A stretch of 59,268 nt of DNA from Betaproteobacteria bacterium (GTDB lineage Bacteria > Pseudomonadota > Gammaproteobacteria > Burkholderiales > Burkholderiaceae_A). Positions 16,536 through 25,745 of this stretch are shown piece by piece. Under the pieces are notes generated by a model, which did no database searches, was not told where the DNA came from, and saw only the letters and a list, made by a program, of their open reading frames with translations. The stretch's first letter is position 1. The number at the start of each line of letters is the position of its first letter. A program made the position numbers and the translations under genes. The stretch lies in contig JAOINQ010000001.1 in NCBI GenBank assembly GCA_028139685.1, positions 1 to 59,268 on the forward strand, given 5' to 3'.

Positions 16536-17039
16536 CTACTGAACTTCTTCGTCGTCAGGAGGAGGAGGAGGTAATTTTAAACCATAAAGGGCGGCGAATG
16601 TCTCATCGTTTTTCTCTAAAGCTATCTCTAGCTGAATATCAAGCTCGGCATCAATGGTAATAGAGTCAGCTGTGCCTAACCATTGCGCCCTGTTGTTTCT
16701 GATTGAGAGGAGTTTAGCTATTGTGCAAAACTTCGCCTGATCCTTTATCCATGCCTCTGCAAAGCTTTTACGCTGGCTCGGGTCAGGTGTATTTAAAGCA
16801 ATAAGTCTGAACTCTCCAACTAAACATTTGTCTTTTCCAGCATCATCATCCTCGTCAGGGTAAAAATTAGAGTTTTGAATAGGTCTAATTGGTTTTTTTT
16901 CCCCCATTGATTCGTCTAACTGATCATTGCCTTCGCTTGTTTGGTTTTGGGCAACTGCACAAAAATTAATCACTAGCAAGATAACAAACGTAAAATAACT
17001 AAGTACTGCTAAAAACTTAACTTTATAATGACTCATCAT
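16536..17039 (-). CDS. Small secreted protein, function unknown
   Basis: This 167-residue protein is not recognised. A signal peptide or membrane anchor is clear: basic residues followed by FLAVLSYFTFVILLVINFC and a likely cleavage near AVAQNQ. The mature part is acidic with one DEDDDAGKDKC stretch, two cysteines (in KDKCL and AKFCT) that could form a disulfide, and a proline/acidic tail LPPPPPDDEEVQ. Tandem ATG codons at 17039 and 17036 are possible starts, with no strong ribosome binding site. It lies upstream of mptG in the same direction, 44 nt away, but has no visible link to C1 metabolism. Confidence 0.7.
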   Translation of the reverse strand: MMSHYKVKFLAVLSYFTFVILLVINFCAVAQNQTSEGNDQLDESMGEKKPIRPIQNSNFYPDEDDDAGKDKCLVGEFRLIALNTPDPSQRKSFAEAWIKDQAKFCTIAKLLSIRNNRAQWLGTADSITIDAELDIQLEIALEKNDETFAALYGLKLPPPPPDDEEVQ

Positions 17040-17061
17040 GACTCATCGAACGAATTTTTTA

Positions 17062-17559
17062 TCAAAACTTAGTTGGCTCTAAAACGATATTGATTTGATT
17101 ATCATATCTCCAATAAGCTCCAGTTATCATGTCTACGACTCCTGGAATCAAACCGAGATATGTGCTTGTCGTGGATTTTGAATTAGCGACAATATTATCC
17201 CAACCGAACTCATTAGAAATCGTATTGACTACACCAACACCACCACCTGCGGCACCAATTGCGCCCAATCCAGAAGGATTACTTACTAGACGCAACATCC
17301 TAGGCTGGAAACCCTGCGCATGACATACCAACACAAGTTCTTTTGAAGACCTTTGTGTATAGAGCACTGGGTTATTATTTGTTAATGCACCCAATTCTCT
17401 ATTCTCCCTATAAACCCTGCATATTGTTGACTCAGGAGTCAGAGTTACGGAAATGGGCTGAGATGTGCCTTCAAAAACAGTTGCACAGCCTGTCAAAAAA
17501 AATACGCTTATTAAGGAACCAAATAAATATTTAGATTTAGATGCTGATAAATTTTTCAT
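17062..17559 (-). CDS. Outer-membrane-type lipoprotein, PEGA-like, function unknown
   Basis: This 165-residue lipoprotein has a signal peptide ending in the lipobox LTGC (Cys near residue 25). The mature part opens ATVFEGTSQPISVTL. It contains a short beta-rich segment like the PEGA-type lipoproteins, a glycine-rich hydrophobic stretch AIGAAGGGVGVV, and a second hydrophobic segment near LGLIPGVVDMITG. Proteins with this layout are widespread and uncharacterised. It is 22 nt upstream of the secreted protein gene and could share its transcript. Residue 26 after the lipid Cys is Ala, which does not give an inner-membrane retention signal. Confidence 0.75.
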   Translation of the reverse strand: MKNLSASKSKYLFGSLISVFFLTGCATVFEGTSQPISVTLTPESTICRVYRENRELGALTNNNPVLYTQRSSKELVLVCHAQGFQPRMLRLVSNPSGLGAIGAAGGGVGVVNTISNEFGWDNIVANSKSTTSTYLGLIPGVVDMITGAYWRYDNQINIVLEPTKF

Positions 17560-17749
17560 AAAAATTGCCTTCCGAAATTATCTCTTTGTGCCTGAAAATT
17601 AGCCATAATAGAAGAGTCGGGCTTTAAGTTAAATACTTTACTTATTTCGCCAGTTTTCATGGATATTTTTTTAAATGCACATGATTTTCGATGAACCTAC
17701 TATAGCCAAAAATAATTAGCTCTAATCTAATTATCATTACTTGACACAT

Positions 17750-17794
17750 TTGAAGACGGAAAATATTTCCTCTATACTCTGATATTAAAAGAGG
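17750..17794 (+). promoter_or_regulatory. Sigma70-type promoter and ribosome binding site for the small membrane protein gene
   Basis: TTGAAG (17750-17755) and TATACT (17773-17778) are spaced by 17 nt, a good sigma70-like pair. A second -35-like TTGACA begins at 17741. AAGAGG (17789-17794) is the ribosome binding site, 5 nt before the ATG at 17800. The rest of the 240-nt gap between the lipoprotein gene and this gene (17560-17799) shows nothing else I can name. Confidence 0.5.
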
Positions 17795-17799
17795 CTCCA

Positions 17800-18102
17800 A
17801 TGAATCTTAAAAACCTTTTGCTAATCTCCACGACAGTTTTGGTTGTGGGTATCATATTCGAAATTTTTCTATTTCTTTCAGGATCAAAGGTTTTAACTAA
17901 GGAGCTGGAAGTGATTCCTGGGGAGTATTTAGAAGCAGACAATTTTAAACGTATATTTGGCAACCAAATTGATGTTAATGAACCAGTATTACTTTGCGAG
18001 TATTTCAATGGCAGAAAACTTGTTTACAGAAAATACAAACACTCTCCATTAAACGAAGGAGGTAAAGATGCCTGTCCCGCATTTTTACGTCCTAGACATT
18101 AA
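17800..18102 (+). CDS. Small one-helix membrane protein, function unknown
   Basis: This 100-residue protein has one N-terminal transmembrane segment (about residues 7-29, rich in Leu, Val, Ile and Phe) and a basic soluble C-terminal part. The C-terminal half has two cysteines in the pattern LLCEYFNGRK ... KDACPAF, which could be a disulfide if the domain is periplasmic. It has a good promoter and ribosome binding site, which supports it being a real gene. Its stop lies 4 nt from the convergent FlaG-like stop. I do not recognise a function. Confidence 0.68.
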   Translation: MNLKNLLLISTTVLVVGIIFEIFLFLSGSKVLTKELEVIPGEYLEADNFKRIFGNQIDVNEPVLLCEYFNGRKLVYRKYKHSPLNEGGKDACPAFLRPRH

Positions 18103-18106
18103 CATT

Positions 18107-18775
18107 TTAAGCCTTATCGTCAAACAAAAGCCCTCGAAGAGATTTCAAGCCCTCTGAAACCCTGATTGCATACTCGGTGGGGATTTGTCGCACAATATCC
18201 CCACTATCAGGGTTAACAACGGTAATCACTTCTCTGTCGAATTCTCTATCTTTCGAAAACCTCACGGAACGACCTAACTCTTCCATACGTTTATTCAACG
18301 TGTCTATAGATTGATCAATGCGTTCAGCAGCCATATTATTTTCAACTGTTTTGTCCGCAAGTTGAAAAGGCTTCGGTCCAATCTCCTCTATAGTCCTTTG
18401 AAATGTTTCTATCCCATTTGGTTCTTCCAGACTTACAAAACTTTTTCTCTTGTCTGAAATAGTGGGTTCGCCAAAATTTGCTAATCCTGAAAAGCCGTTT
18501 TCTCGCAATGCTATTTCGGACTCAATATTCTCTTTTGCAATTGGAATTTGAATTTGGCCAAGCTCTCTATTAGACGAAAAACCTGAACCCGATTTCTTCT
18601 GAGCTCTATCGAAATCCTGCCTAATCACTCCCTCATCCCGCTGGATCTCTGGATCTCTGGGGGATTTAACGTTGCTTTGTTTGTTAGAAGCATTTTTATC
18701 AACCGAATTTATTCTAGGATCCAAAGGTGTTGAGGCATTAAGCTGACCGTAGTTACCTATCTCTGGCATGGGCAA
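18107..18775 (-). CDS. FlaG-like protein with long low-complexity N-terminus
   Basis: In this 222-residue protein only the C-terminal ~65 residues are recognisable. They match the FlaG flagellar-associated domain: FSKDREFDREVITVVNPDSGDIVRQIP, then YAIRVSEGLKSLRGLLFDDKA (two landmarks, shown in part). The first 150 residues are polar, charged and probably disordered, longer than usual FlaG. FlaG-type proteins influence flagellar filament length in some bacteria. No other flagellar genes lie in this window, so it is either a remote member of a flagellar regulon or a remnant. The upstream gap has no sigma28 promoter that I can see. Confidence 0.65.
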   Translation of the reverse strand: MPMPEIGNYGQLNASTPLDPRINSVDKNASNKQSNVKSPRDPEIQRDEGVIRQDFDRAQKKSGSGFSSNRELGQIQIPIAKENIESEIALRENGFSGLANFGEPTISDKRKSFVSLEEPNGIETFQRTIEEIGPKPFQLADKTVENNMAAERIDQSIDTLNKRMEELGRSVRFSKDREFDREVITVVNPDSGDIVRQIPTEYAIRVSEGLKSLRGLLFDDKA

Positions 18776-19015
18776 ATCTCCTATTACTTTAAATAGTAAG
18801 TACTACCTTTTGAAATGATCAAAACTTCTTGCGACGTATTCGTCAACTGCTAGCATAGTTGTTAATATAACTAACGGTCCACGAATAGAAATAATATAAA
18901 GTATATTCTAAAATTTTCAAGAACACTCTATTAGAGCTTTTTTCTTGCTGCAAATTCATTTGTAACCTTTTTGAACCCTAACTTATTGAATTCATTATAA
19001 AATTTTTTATAAGAG
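18776..19015. other. Intergenic stretch between FlaG-like gene and tRNA-Ser
   Basis: The 240 AT-rich bases hold no convincing gene. A perfect 8-bp AT-only inverted repeat with a 2-nt centre (18995-19012) lies 3 nt beyond the tRNA CCA end. It could act in 3' processing or termination but has no following T run on the minus strand. The short open frame that crosses into the tRNA is a shadow. Confidence 0.4.
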
Positions 19016-19106
19016 TGGCGGAGACAGTGGGATTCGAACCCACGATGCGCTTTTGGCACATACTCCCTTAGCAGGGGAGCACCTTCAGCCTCTCGGTCAT
19101 GTCTCC
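19016..19106 (-). tRNA. tRNA-Ser (anticodon GCU)
   Basis: On the minus strand the 91-nt gene begins GGAGACA and ends TGTCTCCGCCA. It has a 7-bp acceptor stem, discriminator G and an encoded CCA end. The anticodon arm is CTCCC-CTGCTAA-GGGAG, giving anticodon GCT (reads AGC/AGU). A long variable arm, as expected for tRNA-Ser, and the T-loop GGTTCGAATCC are present. It lies next to lysC, as in many Burkholderiales. I see no integrase or duplicated 3' end beside it. Confidence 0.96.
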
Positions 19107-19154
19107 TTTGGTACAACCAAATATGTTATGGCCTCGAGTTTAAGTATATCAAAA

Positions 19155-20408
19155 CTACGCTTCTCTAAGTCCAAAAGCTGCATGCAAAGTTCTAACGGCA
19201 AGTTCCATATACTTATCCTCTAAAACAACCGATATCTTTATTTCGCTAGTCGAAATCATTTTAATGTTAATCCCCTCTTTAGATAAGACTTCAAACATTT
19301 TGCTCGCTACACCTACACTTGAACGCATCCCAATTCCAATAATGGACACTTTACAAATATTTTTGTCCGTGTGAAGTGTTTTAGCTCCTATCTCATCGAT
19401 GACCTTTTTTTCCAATCGTTCTGTGGCTCTTGTTAAATCAGACCGTGGCACCGTGAAAGAAAAATCTGTGAGTCCATCAATACCAGCATTTTGAATAATC
19501 ATATCGACATCAATATTTGCTTCCGCTATCGGTCCCAATATTTTGTGAGCAATGCCGGGTGTATCGGGGACTCCAGGTATTGTAATCTTAGCCTCATCTC
19601 TATTGCACGCAATTCCGGATATAAGTGCCTCTTCCATATTTCTATCTTCCTCTTGAGTGATTAAAGTGCTACAACTCAACTCCTCCTGAACCGAAAGTCT
19701 CGGGTCCTTCAGGCTCGAAAGCACACGTGTCCTTACTTTGTATTTTCCACCAAATTCAACTGATCTTATCTGAAGCACCTTGGATCCTAAGCTGGACATT
19801 TCTAACATTTCTTCAAAAGTGATTTCATTTAACCTCCTGGCTTCGGGCTCAATTCGTGGGTCTGTAGTGTAAACACCATCTACATCGGTGTAAATAAGAC
19901 ATTCATCTGCTTTTAAGGAAGCAGCTAAAGCAACTGCTGAAGTATCGGAGCCTCCTCTCCCAAGGGTAGATATTGCCACCGATTTCTCTGTTACCCCTTG
20001 AAACCCTGTTACCACAACAATCCGCCCTTTCCCAAGATCTTCCTCGAGCCTGTTATTTTCTATCGTTAAAATTCTAGCTTTTCCATGGTTACCGTCAGTT
20101 ATAACCCTCACTTGCCAGCCACAGTAGGAAATAGCGTCGTAACCTAAATCTATTAGTGCAATTGTCAATAAGCCCGCCGATGCCTGCTCGCCACTAGCCA
20201 CGACCTGGTCCATCGCTTGTCGATTAGGATTGTCGGACAATGATTTACCCAAATCAATCAACCTATTAGTTTCCCCAGCCATGGCAGAGACGACAACTAC
20301 TATCTCCGGAACACTATCACGCCATTTTGCTACTCTTTCAGCTACATTTTTAATTCGTGTTATTGAAGCTAGAGACGTACCGCCATATTTATGGACTAAC
20401 CTCTTCAT
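19155..20408 (-). CDS. lysC: Aspartate kinase
   Basis: This 417-residue aspartokinase phosphorylates aspartate at the head of the lysine, threonine and methionine (and diaminopimelate) pathways. The catalytic domain begins [16 protein letters not shown] and has GFQGVTEKSVAISTLGRGGSDTSA (landmark in the middle, near residue 150). Two C-terminal ACT domains (about residues 265-340 and 345-415) imply feedback control by lysine and/or threonine. ATG 20408 is preferred over the longer frame from 20426. It overlaps the tilS stop by one base (TAATG), so the two are coupled. Alpha/beta two-product translation, known in some bacteria, is not evident. Confidence 0.95.
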   Translation of the reverse strand: MKRLVHKYGGTSLASITRIKNVAERVAKWRDSVPEIVVVVSAMAGETNRLIDLGKSLSDNPNRQAMDQVVASGEQASAGLLTIALIDLGYDAISYCGWQVRVITDGNHGKARILTIENNRLEEDLGKGRIVVVTGFQGVTEKSVAISTLGRGGSDTSAVALAASLKADECLIYTDVDGVYTTDPRIEPEARRLNEITFEEMLEMSSLGSKVLQIRSVEFGGKYKVRTRVLSSLKDPRLSVQEELSCSTLITQEEDRNMEEALISGIACNRDEAKITIPGVPDTPGIAHKILGPIAEANIDVDMIIQNAGIDGLTDFSFTVPRSDLTRATERLEKKVIDEIGAKTLHTDKNICKVSIIGIGMRSSVGVASKMFEVLSKEGINIKMISTSEIKISVVLEDKYMELAVRTLHAAFGLREA

Positions 20409-21424
20409 TATTTTTTTTCCAACCAAAGTCGACCTTTATAAAACAGCATCCTATACGAATCACTTTCTCCTTTTAACGCTAGCTCAGGTCGGGAGCCCGG
20501 CTCTGCATGTCTTAGTTGCCTCACAAACTCACCGAGTCTCGCGTAGGGAGGCGCTAAAATGCCTGAAGAACGTAGCCAAAAACGAATTAGTTCAAATACC
20601 AGTGAGTCAGGTTCTTGCAACAACTTCACCCCACTGACTGTAACATTTAAACATTCGTTTTGCACCAGTAAATCAGAATTTGAAGAGACCACGCTCTCAA
20701 ATAACTCCATCATCTTTGCATCGATTACCAATTTTGCTCTACTTATGTTATCGATTGACCGCAACATACCTTTCATGCCACCTTCCCTAAGTGACAAAAT
20801 ATTTGGTACTACAACATTCCTAATTCTATTTCTGTCAAATTGATAGCTGAAATTAGTTACGTCATCCACCCAGTTTAAATTATGATCCTCCAGATATTTC
20901 TTTATCGAGTCTTTGCTAAGATGTAGAAATGGTCTCCAAATTGCATATTTTCTGCCTTTAACGGTCTTTTCCGAAAATCGTGCCATGCAGCTCAATCCAT
21001 TTATTCCTGACCCTCTAATCCATTGCAGCAGAAATGTTTCAACCTGGTCCTCTGCATGATGTCCTAAGACCAGACAATCTTGACTAGTTACTAGCTCTGA
21101 GAAAGCAACATAACGGTGCTTGCGGGCGAATGCTTCAATACCTAATTCTTTTTTCTCATGTTCATTATCTGGAATACACTTAGTATGCAAATTGACTTGT
21201 AGTTTATAGCACAAACTATGACAAAATTCTTGAAAGACTGTTGCATCCTTTTGAAGCCCGTGATTTACGTGAATTGCTTCAACTGAAAAATTATATCTCT
21301 CACGGTTGTTTAATCTCAGATTTGATAGCAAGTGCAGCAACGCCACCGAGTCTTGTCCACCGGAAAGACCGATGAAAAATTTTTTAAATTTACTAACTAG
21401 CCTCGGAAAATCTTCCAAAACCAC
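20408..21424 (-). CDS. tilS: tRNA(Ile)-lysidine synthase
   Basis: TilS (338 residues) converts C34 of tRNA-Ile(CAU) to lysidine so that it reads AUA. The PP-loop ATP-binding motif [16 protein letters not shown] lies near residue 17. [11 protein letters not shown] and [15 protein letters not shown] follow, and [19 protein letters not shown] is the typical substrate-binding loop (position about 182). The C-terminal part is shorter than in E. coli TilS (about 430 residues), as in many other bacteria. The start overlaps accA by 32 nt and the stop overlaps lysC by one base. Confidence 0.93.
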   Translation of the reverse strand: MVLEDFPRLVSKFKKFFIGLSGGQDSVALLHLLSNLRLNNRERYNFSVEAIHVNHGLQKDATVFQEFCHSLCYKLQVNLHTKCIPDNEHEKKELGIEAFARKHRYVAFSELVTSQDCLVLGHHAEDQVETFLLQWIRGSGINGLSCMARFSEKTVKGRKYAIWRPFLHLSKDSIKKYLEDHNLNWVDDVTNFSYQFDRNRIRNVVVPNILSLREGGMKGMLRSIDNISRAKLVIDAKMMELFESVVSSNSDLLVQNECLNVTVSGVKLLQEPDSLVFELIRFWLRSSGILAPPYARLGEFVRQLRHAEPGSRPELALKGESDSYRMLFYKGRLWLEKK

Positions 21425-22352
21425 GAATTCTATCCTGTCTCTGTTTAATCAGCTCTGAAACATCAAGCTCACTTAAAACTTTCAGATTTCTACTAAGATC
21501 TTTTTTTAAAGTAGAAAATACCATTTGATAGTCTCTGTGGTTTCCGCCAAGAGGCTCATCAAGTACGCCGTCTATCAAACCCAATTTTTGCAGTCTATTA
21601 GCGGTTATCGCCAAAATTTCTGCAGCTTTTGATGCTTTCTCTGAATCCTTCCATAGAATTGAAGCACATCCCTCGGGCGATATTACCGAATATATTGAGT
21701 ATTCAAACATTAATAGTCGATCCGCAACCGCTATTGCCAAAGCGCCTCCGGACCCCCCTTCACCAATAACGACACTTACAACGGGAACTTTTAGCCCAGC
21801 CATCAAAAACAAATTATTACCTATAGCTTCAGACTGTCCTCGTTCCTCAGCTCCGATACCTGGATAAGCACCAGGCGTATCCACTAGGGTCACGACAGGA
21901 ATTGAAAATTTTTCGGCGAGACGCAACAACCTTGCTGCTTTTCTGTAACCCTCCGGACGAGGCATCCCGAAATTCCGAAAAGTCCTTTCTTTTAAATCTC
22001 TTCCTTTCTGATGCCCTATAAACATAACGGATCGGCCCTCAAATCTCCCAACACCACCTATGATCGCAGGATCGTCGGCGAAAAGACGATCTCCGTGAAG
22101 CTCGGTGAAATCTTCAGTTATTGATTCTATGAAATCTAAGGAATATGGCCTTTCAGGATGTCTAGCCACTTGAGAGATCTGCCACGGAGTAAGAGAACCA
22201 TAAATGTTTTTTAACAGTTGGCTACTTTTTTTCTCGAGTGTGTCTATCTCTTTACTGATGTCTAGAGCAGATTCTTCAGTCTGTACGTGTCTCAATTCCT
22301 GAATTTTTTGGTGCAATTCTTCTATTGGTTTTTCGAAATCTAAGAATATCAT
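21393..22352 (-). CDS. accA: Acetyl-CoA carboxylase carboxyltransferase subunit alpha
   Basis: AccA (319 residues, usual length) forms the carboxyltransferase with AccD and makes malonyl-CoA for fatty acid synthesis. Family stretches visible are [15 protein letters not shown] at the start, [22 protein letters not shown] (first part a landmark), [14 protein letters not shown], and [22 protein letters not shown] near residue 154. [15 protein letters not shown] forms the oxyanion region. The ATG overlaps the cysS stop by 4 nt. The N-terminal helical region is a probable coiled coil. Confidence 0.97.
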   Translation of the reverse strand: MIFLDFEKPIEELHQKIQELRHVQTEESALDISKEIDTLEKKSSQLLKNIYGSLTPWQISQVARHPERPYSLDFIESITEDFTELHGDRLFADDPAIIGGVGRFEGRSVMFIGHQKGRDLKERTFRNFGMPRPEGYRKAARLLRLAEKFSIPVVTLVDTPGAYPGIGAEERGQSEAIGNNLFLMAGLKVPVVSVVIGEGGSGGALAIAVADRLLMFEYSIYSVISPEGCASILWKDSEKASKAAEILAITANRLQKLGLIDGVLDEPLGGNHRDYQMVFSTLKKDLSRNLKVLSELDVSELIKQRQDRIRGFGRFSEAS

Positions 22353-23809
22353 TTTTTTGTTTTAATCCTTTGAAACTTCCATTTCGTTCCATCTGGTCCG
22401 TCTTCTAAACTAACCCCGTGTTGTAACAGCTTCTCTCTATATCTGTCTGCTAATTCAAAATTCTTCTGATCTTTAGCGCTCTGTCTCAGGGAAATAATTT
22501 GCTCAATTTTTCCTGTGGATAATTTTTCAATTATGACCTCACGTTGAAGATCATCTTTCTCCGAATAATTATTCAACAATCCAAGAACTTCACCCATTCC
22601 TCTTAGGATATCTTCTTGTGAATCTTCAGAGTAAATATGAGTTGTTTTCTTTCTTAATAAATTTGCATACTTAAACATCTCTGCAAAAGCCAGCGGAGTA
22701 TTAAAATCATCATCCAAGGCATTTTTGAAAGCTACTGCACACTCATGTTTACTATTCATGAGTCGTGCTACAAAATTCTTCCTACTGGCAACGTCAAACT
22801 CACCGCCTCCATCATTTTTACTCGCCAGCGCTTCTTGTAAACTATGTAGACTGTTTTGAGAATTTCTCACCTGTTCATCAGAGTAGCTTAATGGTTTTCT
22901 GTAATGCGTTTTAAGTAGAAAATATCGCAAGGACTCAGAGTCATATTCCTTAATAGCTGACTTAATTGTTAAAAAGTTATTTAAAGACTTTGACATCTTC
23001 TCATCTTTTATCGTAACAAATCCAACATGCATCCAAGTGTTCACGTGAGGCTCTCCCCCGACCCCGTAGCCACACTCTGACTGTGCAATCTCATTCTCAT
23101 GATGAGGAAACTGTAAATCAGCTCCTCCGCCATGAATATCAAATCGTTTTCCTAACAAGGCGTTACTCATAGCTGAACATTCTATATGCCAACCAGGCCT
23201 GCCTGCACCAAAAGGAGATTTCCAGATAACATCATCCGGCTCACCCTGCTTTGCACTCTTCCAAAGTACAAAATCCAGAGGGTCTCTTTTTTTTTCATCG
23301 ATTGAAATCCGGTGACCTACCCTCAACTGCTCAATCGATTTGCCGGACAATTTCCCATAATCACAAAAAGAACGAACAGCAAAATTTACATCCCCCGTCT
23401 CGGAGATATAAGCATAATCTTTCTTAACCAATTTCTCGATCAATTCGATCATCTCCGGAACGTACCTTGTCGCCTGGGGTTCAAAGGAGGGCTTTTGAAT
23501 AAAAAGCGATTTTTCATCATCGTGCAGTTCCCTTATGTACTTCTTCGTATATTCATTAACCCCCACTTTTTCTTCGATAGCTCTCTTGATAATTTTATCG
23601 TCAATATCAGTAATATTTCTAACATAAGTTACCCTAAAACCTTTTGCCTCAAACCAGCGCTTGACAAGGTCAAAAAATACCATAACTCTAGCATGGCCAA
23701 TATGACAATGATCATAAACTGTCATGCCGCAAACATACATAGTCACATGGCCTGGCTTTAAGGAGGAAAATTTGTCTTTTTTTCTCTTGATACTGTTAAA
23801 AATTTTCAA
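22349..23809 (-). CDS. cysS: Cysteinyl-tRNA synthetase
   Basis: CysS (486 residues) charges tRNA-Cys. The class I signature [10 protein letters not shown] is at residues 36-45 and KMSKSLNN lies near 270. Zinc-ligand positions are visible as C27 ([10 protein letters not shown]), C in WHIECSAM and H in [12 protein letters not shown]. It is slightly longer than E. coli CysS (461) because of the C-terminal region with [11 protein letters not shown] and a lysine-rich tail. It is divergent from the TPR gene, with 52 nt between. The cysS-accA-tilS-lysC order is a betaproteobacterial pattern. Confidence 0.97.
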   Translation of the reverse strand: MKIFNSIKRKKDKFSSLKPGHVTMYVCGMTVYDHCHIGHARVMVFFDLVKRWFEAKGFRVTYVRNITDIDDKIIKRAIEEKVGVNEYTKKYIRELHDDEKSLFIQKPSFEPQATRYVPEMIELIEKLVKKDYAYISETGDVNFAVRSFCDYGKLSGKSIEQLRVGHRISIDEKKRDPLDFVLWKSAKQGEPDDVIWKSPFGAGRPGWHIECSAMSNALLGKRFDIHGGGADLQFPHHENEIAQSECGYGVGGEPHVNTWMHVGFVTIKDEKMSKSLNNFLTIKSAIKEYDSESLRYFLLKTHYRKPLSYSDEQVRNSQNSLHSLQEALASKNDGGGEFDVASRKNFVARLMNSKHECAVAFKNALDDDFNTPLAFAEMFKYANLLRKKTTHIYSEDSQEDILRGMGEVLGLLNNYSEKDDLQREVIIEKLSTGKIEQIISLRQSAKDQKNFELADRYREKLLQHGVSLEDGPDGTKWKFQRIKTKK

Positions 23810-23861
23810 CGCGGCTCCGTATCATTTTGGTGTAGGATATAATTTAACTAATTAGTTTACT

Positions 23862-24473
23862 ATGCAAAGATTACCGCTGAAAATACTCCTTTATTTTTTT
23901 CTGTCGAACTCCGCTCTTGTTGGAACGTTATACTCAAATGCACAAGCCGATGTTAGCCAAACTAAAGCTTTACTGGAAACAAGAGAACTGATTGAGCTGG
24001 GAAAACATGAAAAAGCAAATGATATCATCATATTGAAATTGAAAGAAAAGCCCAGAGACGCTCAATGGCGATATTTAGAAGCCCTTTTAAAAGCCGAGAT
24101 AGGAGTGTCTTCGAAAAATAAGGATATTTTGGGTAATGCCATTTTCCTATTCGAAAGACTGTCAGAGGAATTTCCTGAACTACCCGAGCCATATAATAAT
24201 TTAGCGGTACTTTACGACAAAATGGGTCAGGAACAAAAAGCTATCGATTCATTTAAATTAGCCATACTCAATAACCCAGACTATGGGCTTGCTTATGAGA
24301 ATTTAGCGGATCTCTACCTATTTTTAGCAAGGGAGACATATTTGGAAGGTATCAAAAAAAGTAAAAAAAACAATGACAGGCTTGAGGCAAAATCAAATTT
24401 TTTGAAAAATATTCCGTTTTTATCTAGAAGTTTAGACTTAGATACAATAAAAAAAGAGGGAGCTGCGAAGTGA
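23862..24473 (+). CDS. Periplasmic TPR protein
   Basis: This 203-residue protein has an N-terminal signal peptide (LLYFFLSNSALVGTLYS, cleavage likely after NAQA) and tetratricopeptide-like helices. The clearest repeat unit is EPYNNLAVLYDKMGQEQKA near residue 110, followed by NPDYGLAYENLADLYLFLA. A TPR gene at this place, divergent from cysS and before a cyclophilin gene, is common in Burkholderiales. The function is unknown; a scaffold role at the envelope is possible. Its stop overlaps the ppiB GTG start by 4 nt. Confidence 0.85.
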   Translation: MQRLPLKILLYFFLSNSALVGTLYSNAQADVSQTKALLETRELIELGKHEKANDIIILKLKEKPRDAQWRYLEALLKAEIGVSSKNKDILGNAIFLFERLSEEFPELPEPYNNLAVLYDKMGQEQKAIDSFKLAILNNPDYGLAYENLADLYLFLARETYLEGIKKSKKNNDRLEAKSNFLKNIPFLSRSLDLDTIKKEGAAK

Positions 24474-24967
24474 AATATACTGTTACCACAAGTTTAGGAA
24501 AGTTCACTCTTTCCCTTTTCCCGGAAGATGCTCCAGTAACTGTAAAAAATTTCTCAAAATATGTTGAAGAAAAATTTTATAACAAAACAATATTTCATCG
24601 AGTAATTGATGGCTTTATGATTCAAGGAGGCGGCTTCAATAAAAATCTTGAGGAAAAATCAACGAAAGAGTCCATCAAAAATGAAGCTAATAACGGACTC
24701 TCAAATAAAGCGCTAACTATCGCAATGGCGAGAACGAGTGACCCTCACTCTGCCAGTTCACAGTTTTTCATTAATTTAGTTGATAATTTGTTCCTTGATT
24801 TCAATGAAGAGACGTCGGATGGATGGGGATACGCTGTTTTTGGAGAAGTTACAGATGGACAGGAAACAATCTTTAAAATTGGAAAAGTTCAAACAGGAAC
24901 ACGTGGATTTTTTCAGGATGTGCCTGTTAAACCAATCGAGATACAAAAGATTTCAAAGCTGAAATAA
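24470..24967 (+). CDS. ppiB: Cyclophilin-type peptidyl-prolyl cis-trans isomerase
   Basis: This 165-residue cyclophilin catalyses proline isomerisation during folding. The active-site segments FHRVIDGFMIQGGGF (catalytic Arg near residue 44) and AMARTSDPHSASSQFFINL are intact. There is no signal peptide, so it is the cytoplasmic type (PpiB). It starts with GTG at 24470, overlapping the TPR gene stop. Burkholderiales often carry two cyclophilin genes here; only one is present. Confidence 0.94.
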   Translation: MKYTVTTSLGKFTLSLFPEDAPVTVKNFSKYVEEKFYNKTIFHRVIDGFMIQGGGFNKNLEEKSTKESIKNEANNGLSNKALTIAMARTSDPHSASSQFFINLVDNLFLDFNEETSDGWGYAVFGEVTDGQETIFKIGKVQTGTRGFFQDVPVKPIEIQKISKLK

Positions 24968-24968
24968 C

Positions 24969-25745
24969 GTGTACACTCTACGTTTTGAGTCAGCTGTTCT
25001 TTGCTCTGATATTCACCTGAGCACAAATACCGATAAATTATCTACAGTATTTATCCAATGGTTAAAAGAATCCTGTTTGGGAGAAATTAGAGCCAGGCCA
25101 GAGTGGCTCTTAATTCTGGGTGATCTTTTTGATGCCTGGATTGGCGATGATATTTTGGAAACAGCCAACCCACCTGAATATCTGGGTAAGTTGGTTTCTA
25201 TTTTAAAAGAGATTAGCCAGTCTGGTATCAAAGTTGGAATTATGCACGGGAACAGAGATTTCCTTATTGGTGAAGCTTTTTGCAAGAAAACTCATACCAC
25301 CTTACTGCCTCAGAAAATACTACTTTCTCACAACCAATCTAAATCCAATTATTTGTTGATGCATGGTGATCAACTGTGCACCAATGACAAAGAACATCAG
25401 GAATTCAGGAAAATGGTCTTATCCGCACAATGGAGAGATATATTTTTGAAAAAGGATATATCCGACAGGCTCCTTATAGCCTCACAAATGCGAAAGGAAA
25501 GTAATTATGCAAAGTCAAAGAAAACGGAAGAGATTATGGATATTAATGTTTCAGAGGTTGAAAAACAACTAGATTACTCCGATGCAAGCATAATAATTCA
25601 CGGCCATACCCACAGGCCTGGTAGCTATGAATTACCTTCGGGAAAAAAAAGAATAGTTTTGCCTGATTGGCGGATTTCCAAAAAAAAATTATCCGGGGGA
25701 GGACTTCTTTTAAAATCCTCAGGAATATATCAATTATCCTTGTGA
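24969..25745 (+). CDS. lpxH: UDP-2,3-diacylglucosamine hydrolase
   Basis: LpxH (258 residues) removes UMP from UDP-2,3-diacylglucosamine to give lipid X in lipid A synthesis. It acts as a peripheral membrane enzyme. All calcineurin-type metal motifs are visible: SDIHLS near residue 14, LILGDLFDAWIGDD, HGNRDFLIG, MHGDQLCT and HGHTHRPG near residue 212. The start is GTG 24969, one base after the ppiB stop. The 3' end overlaps the convergent cysE gene by 16 nt. The C-terminus is lysine-rich, as expected for a membrane-associated enzyme. Confidence 0.95.
   Translation: MYTLRFESAVLCSDIHLSTNTDKLSTVFIQWLKESCLGEIRARPEWLLILGDLFDAWIGDDILETANPPEYLGKLVSILKEISQSGIKVGIMHGNRDFLIGEAFCKKTHTTLLPQKILLSHNQSKSNYLLMHGDQLCTNDKEHQEFRKMVLSAQWRDIFLKKDISDRLLIASQMRKESNYAKSKKTEEIMDINVSEVEKQLDYSDASIIIHGHTHRPGSYELPSGKKRIVLPDWRISKKKLSGGGLLLKSSGIYQLSL

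Noticed and set aside
19016..19106. Integration site with a mobile island ending at tRNA-Ser
   Set aside because: No integrase, no second copy of the tRNA 3' end and no phage genes are visible, and the tRNA-lysC linkage is a normal backbone order.
18931..19116. Small minus-strand protein gene of 61 codons
   Set aside because: It lies across the tRNA-Ser gene and its reading frame is a by-product of the tRNA sequence.
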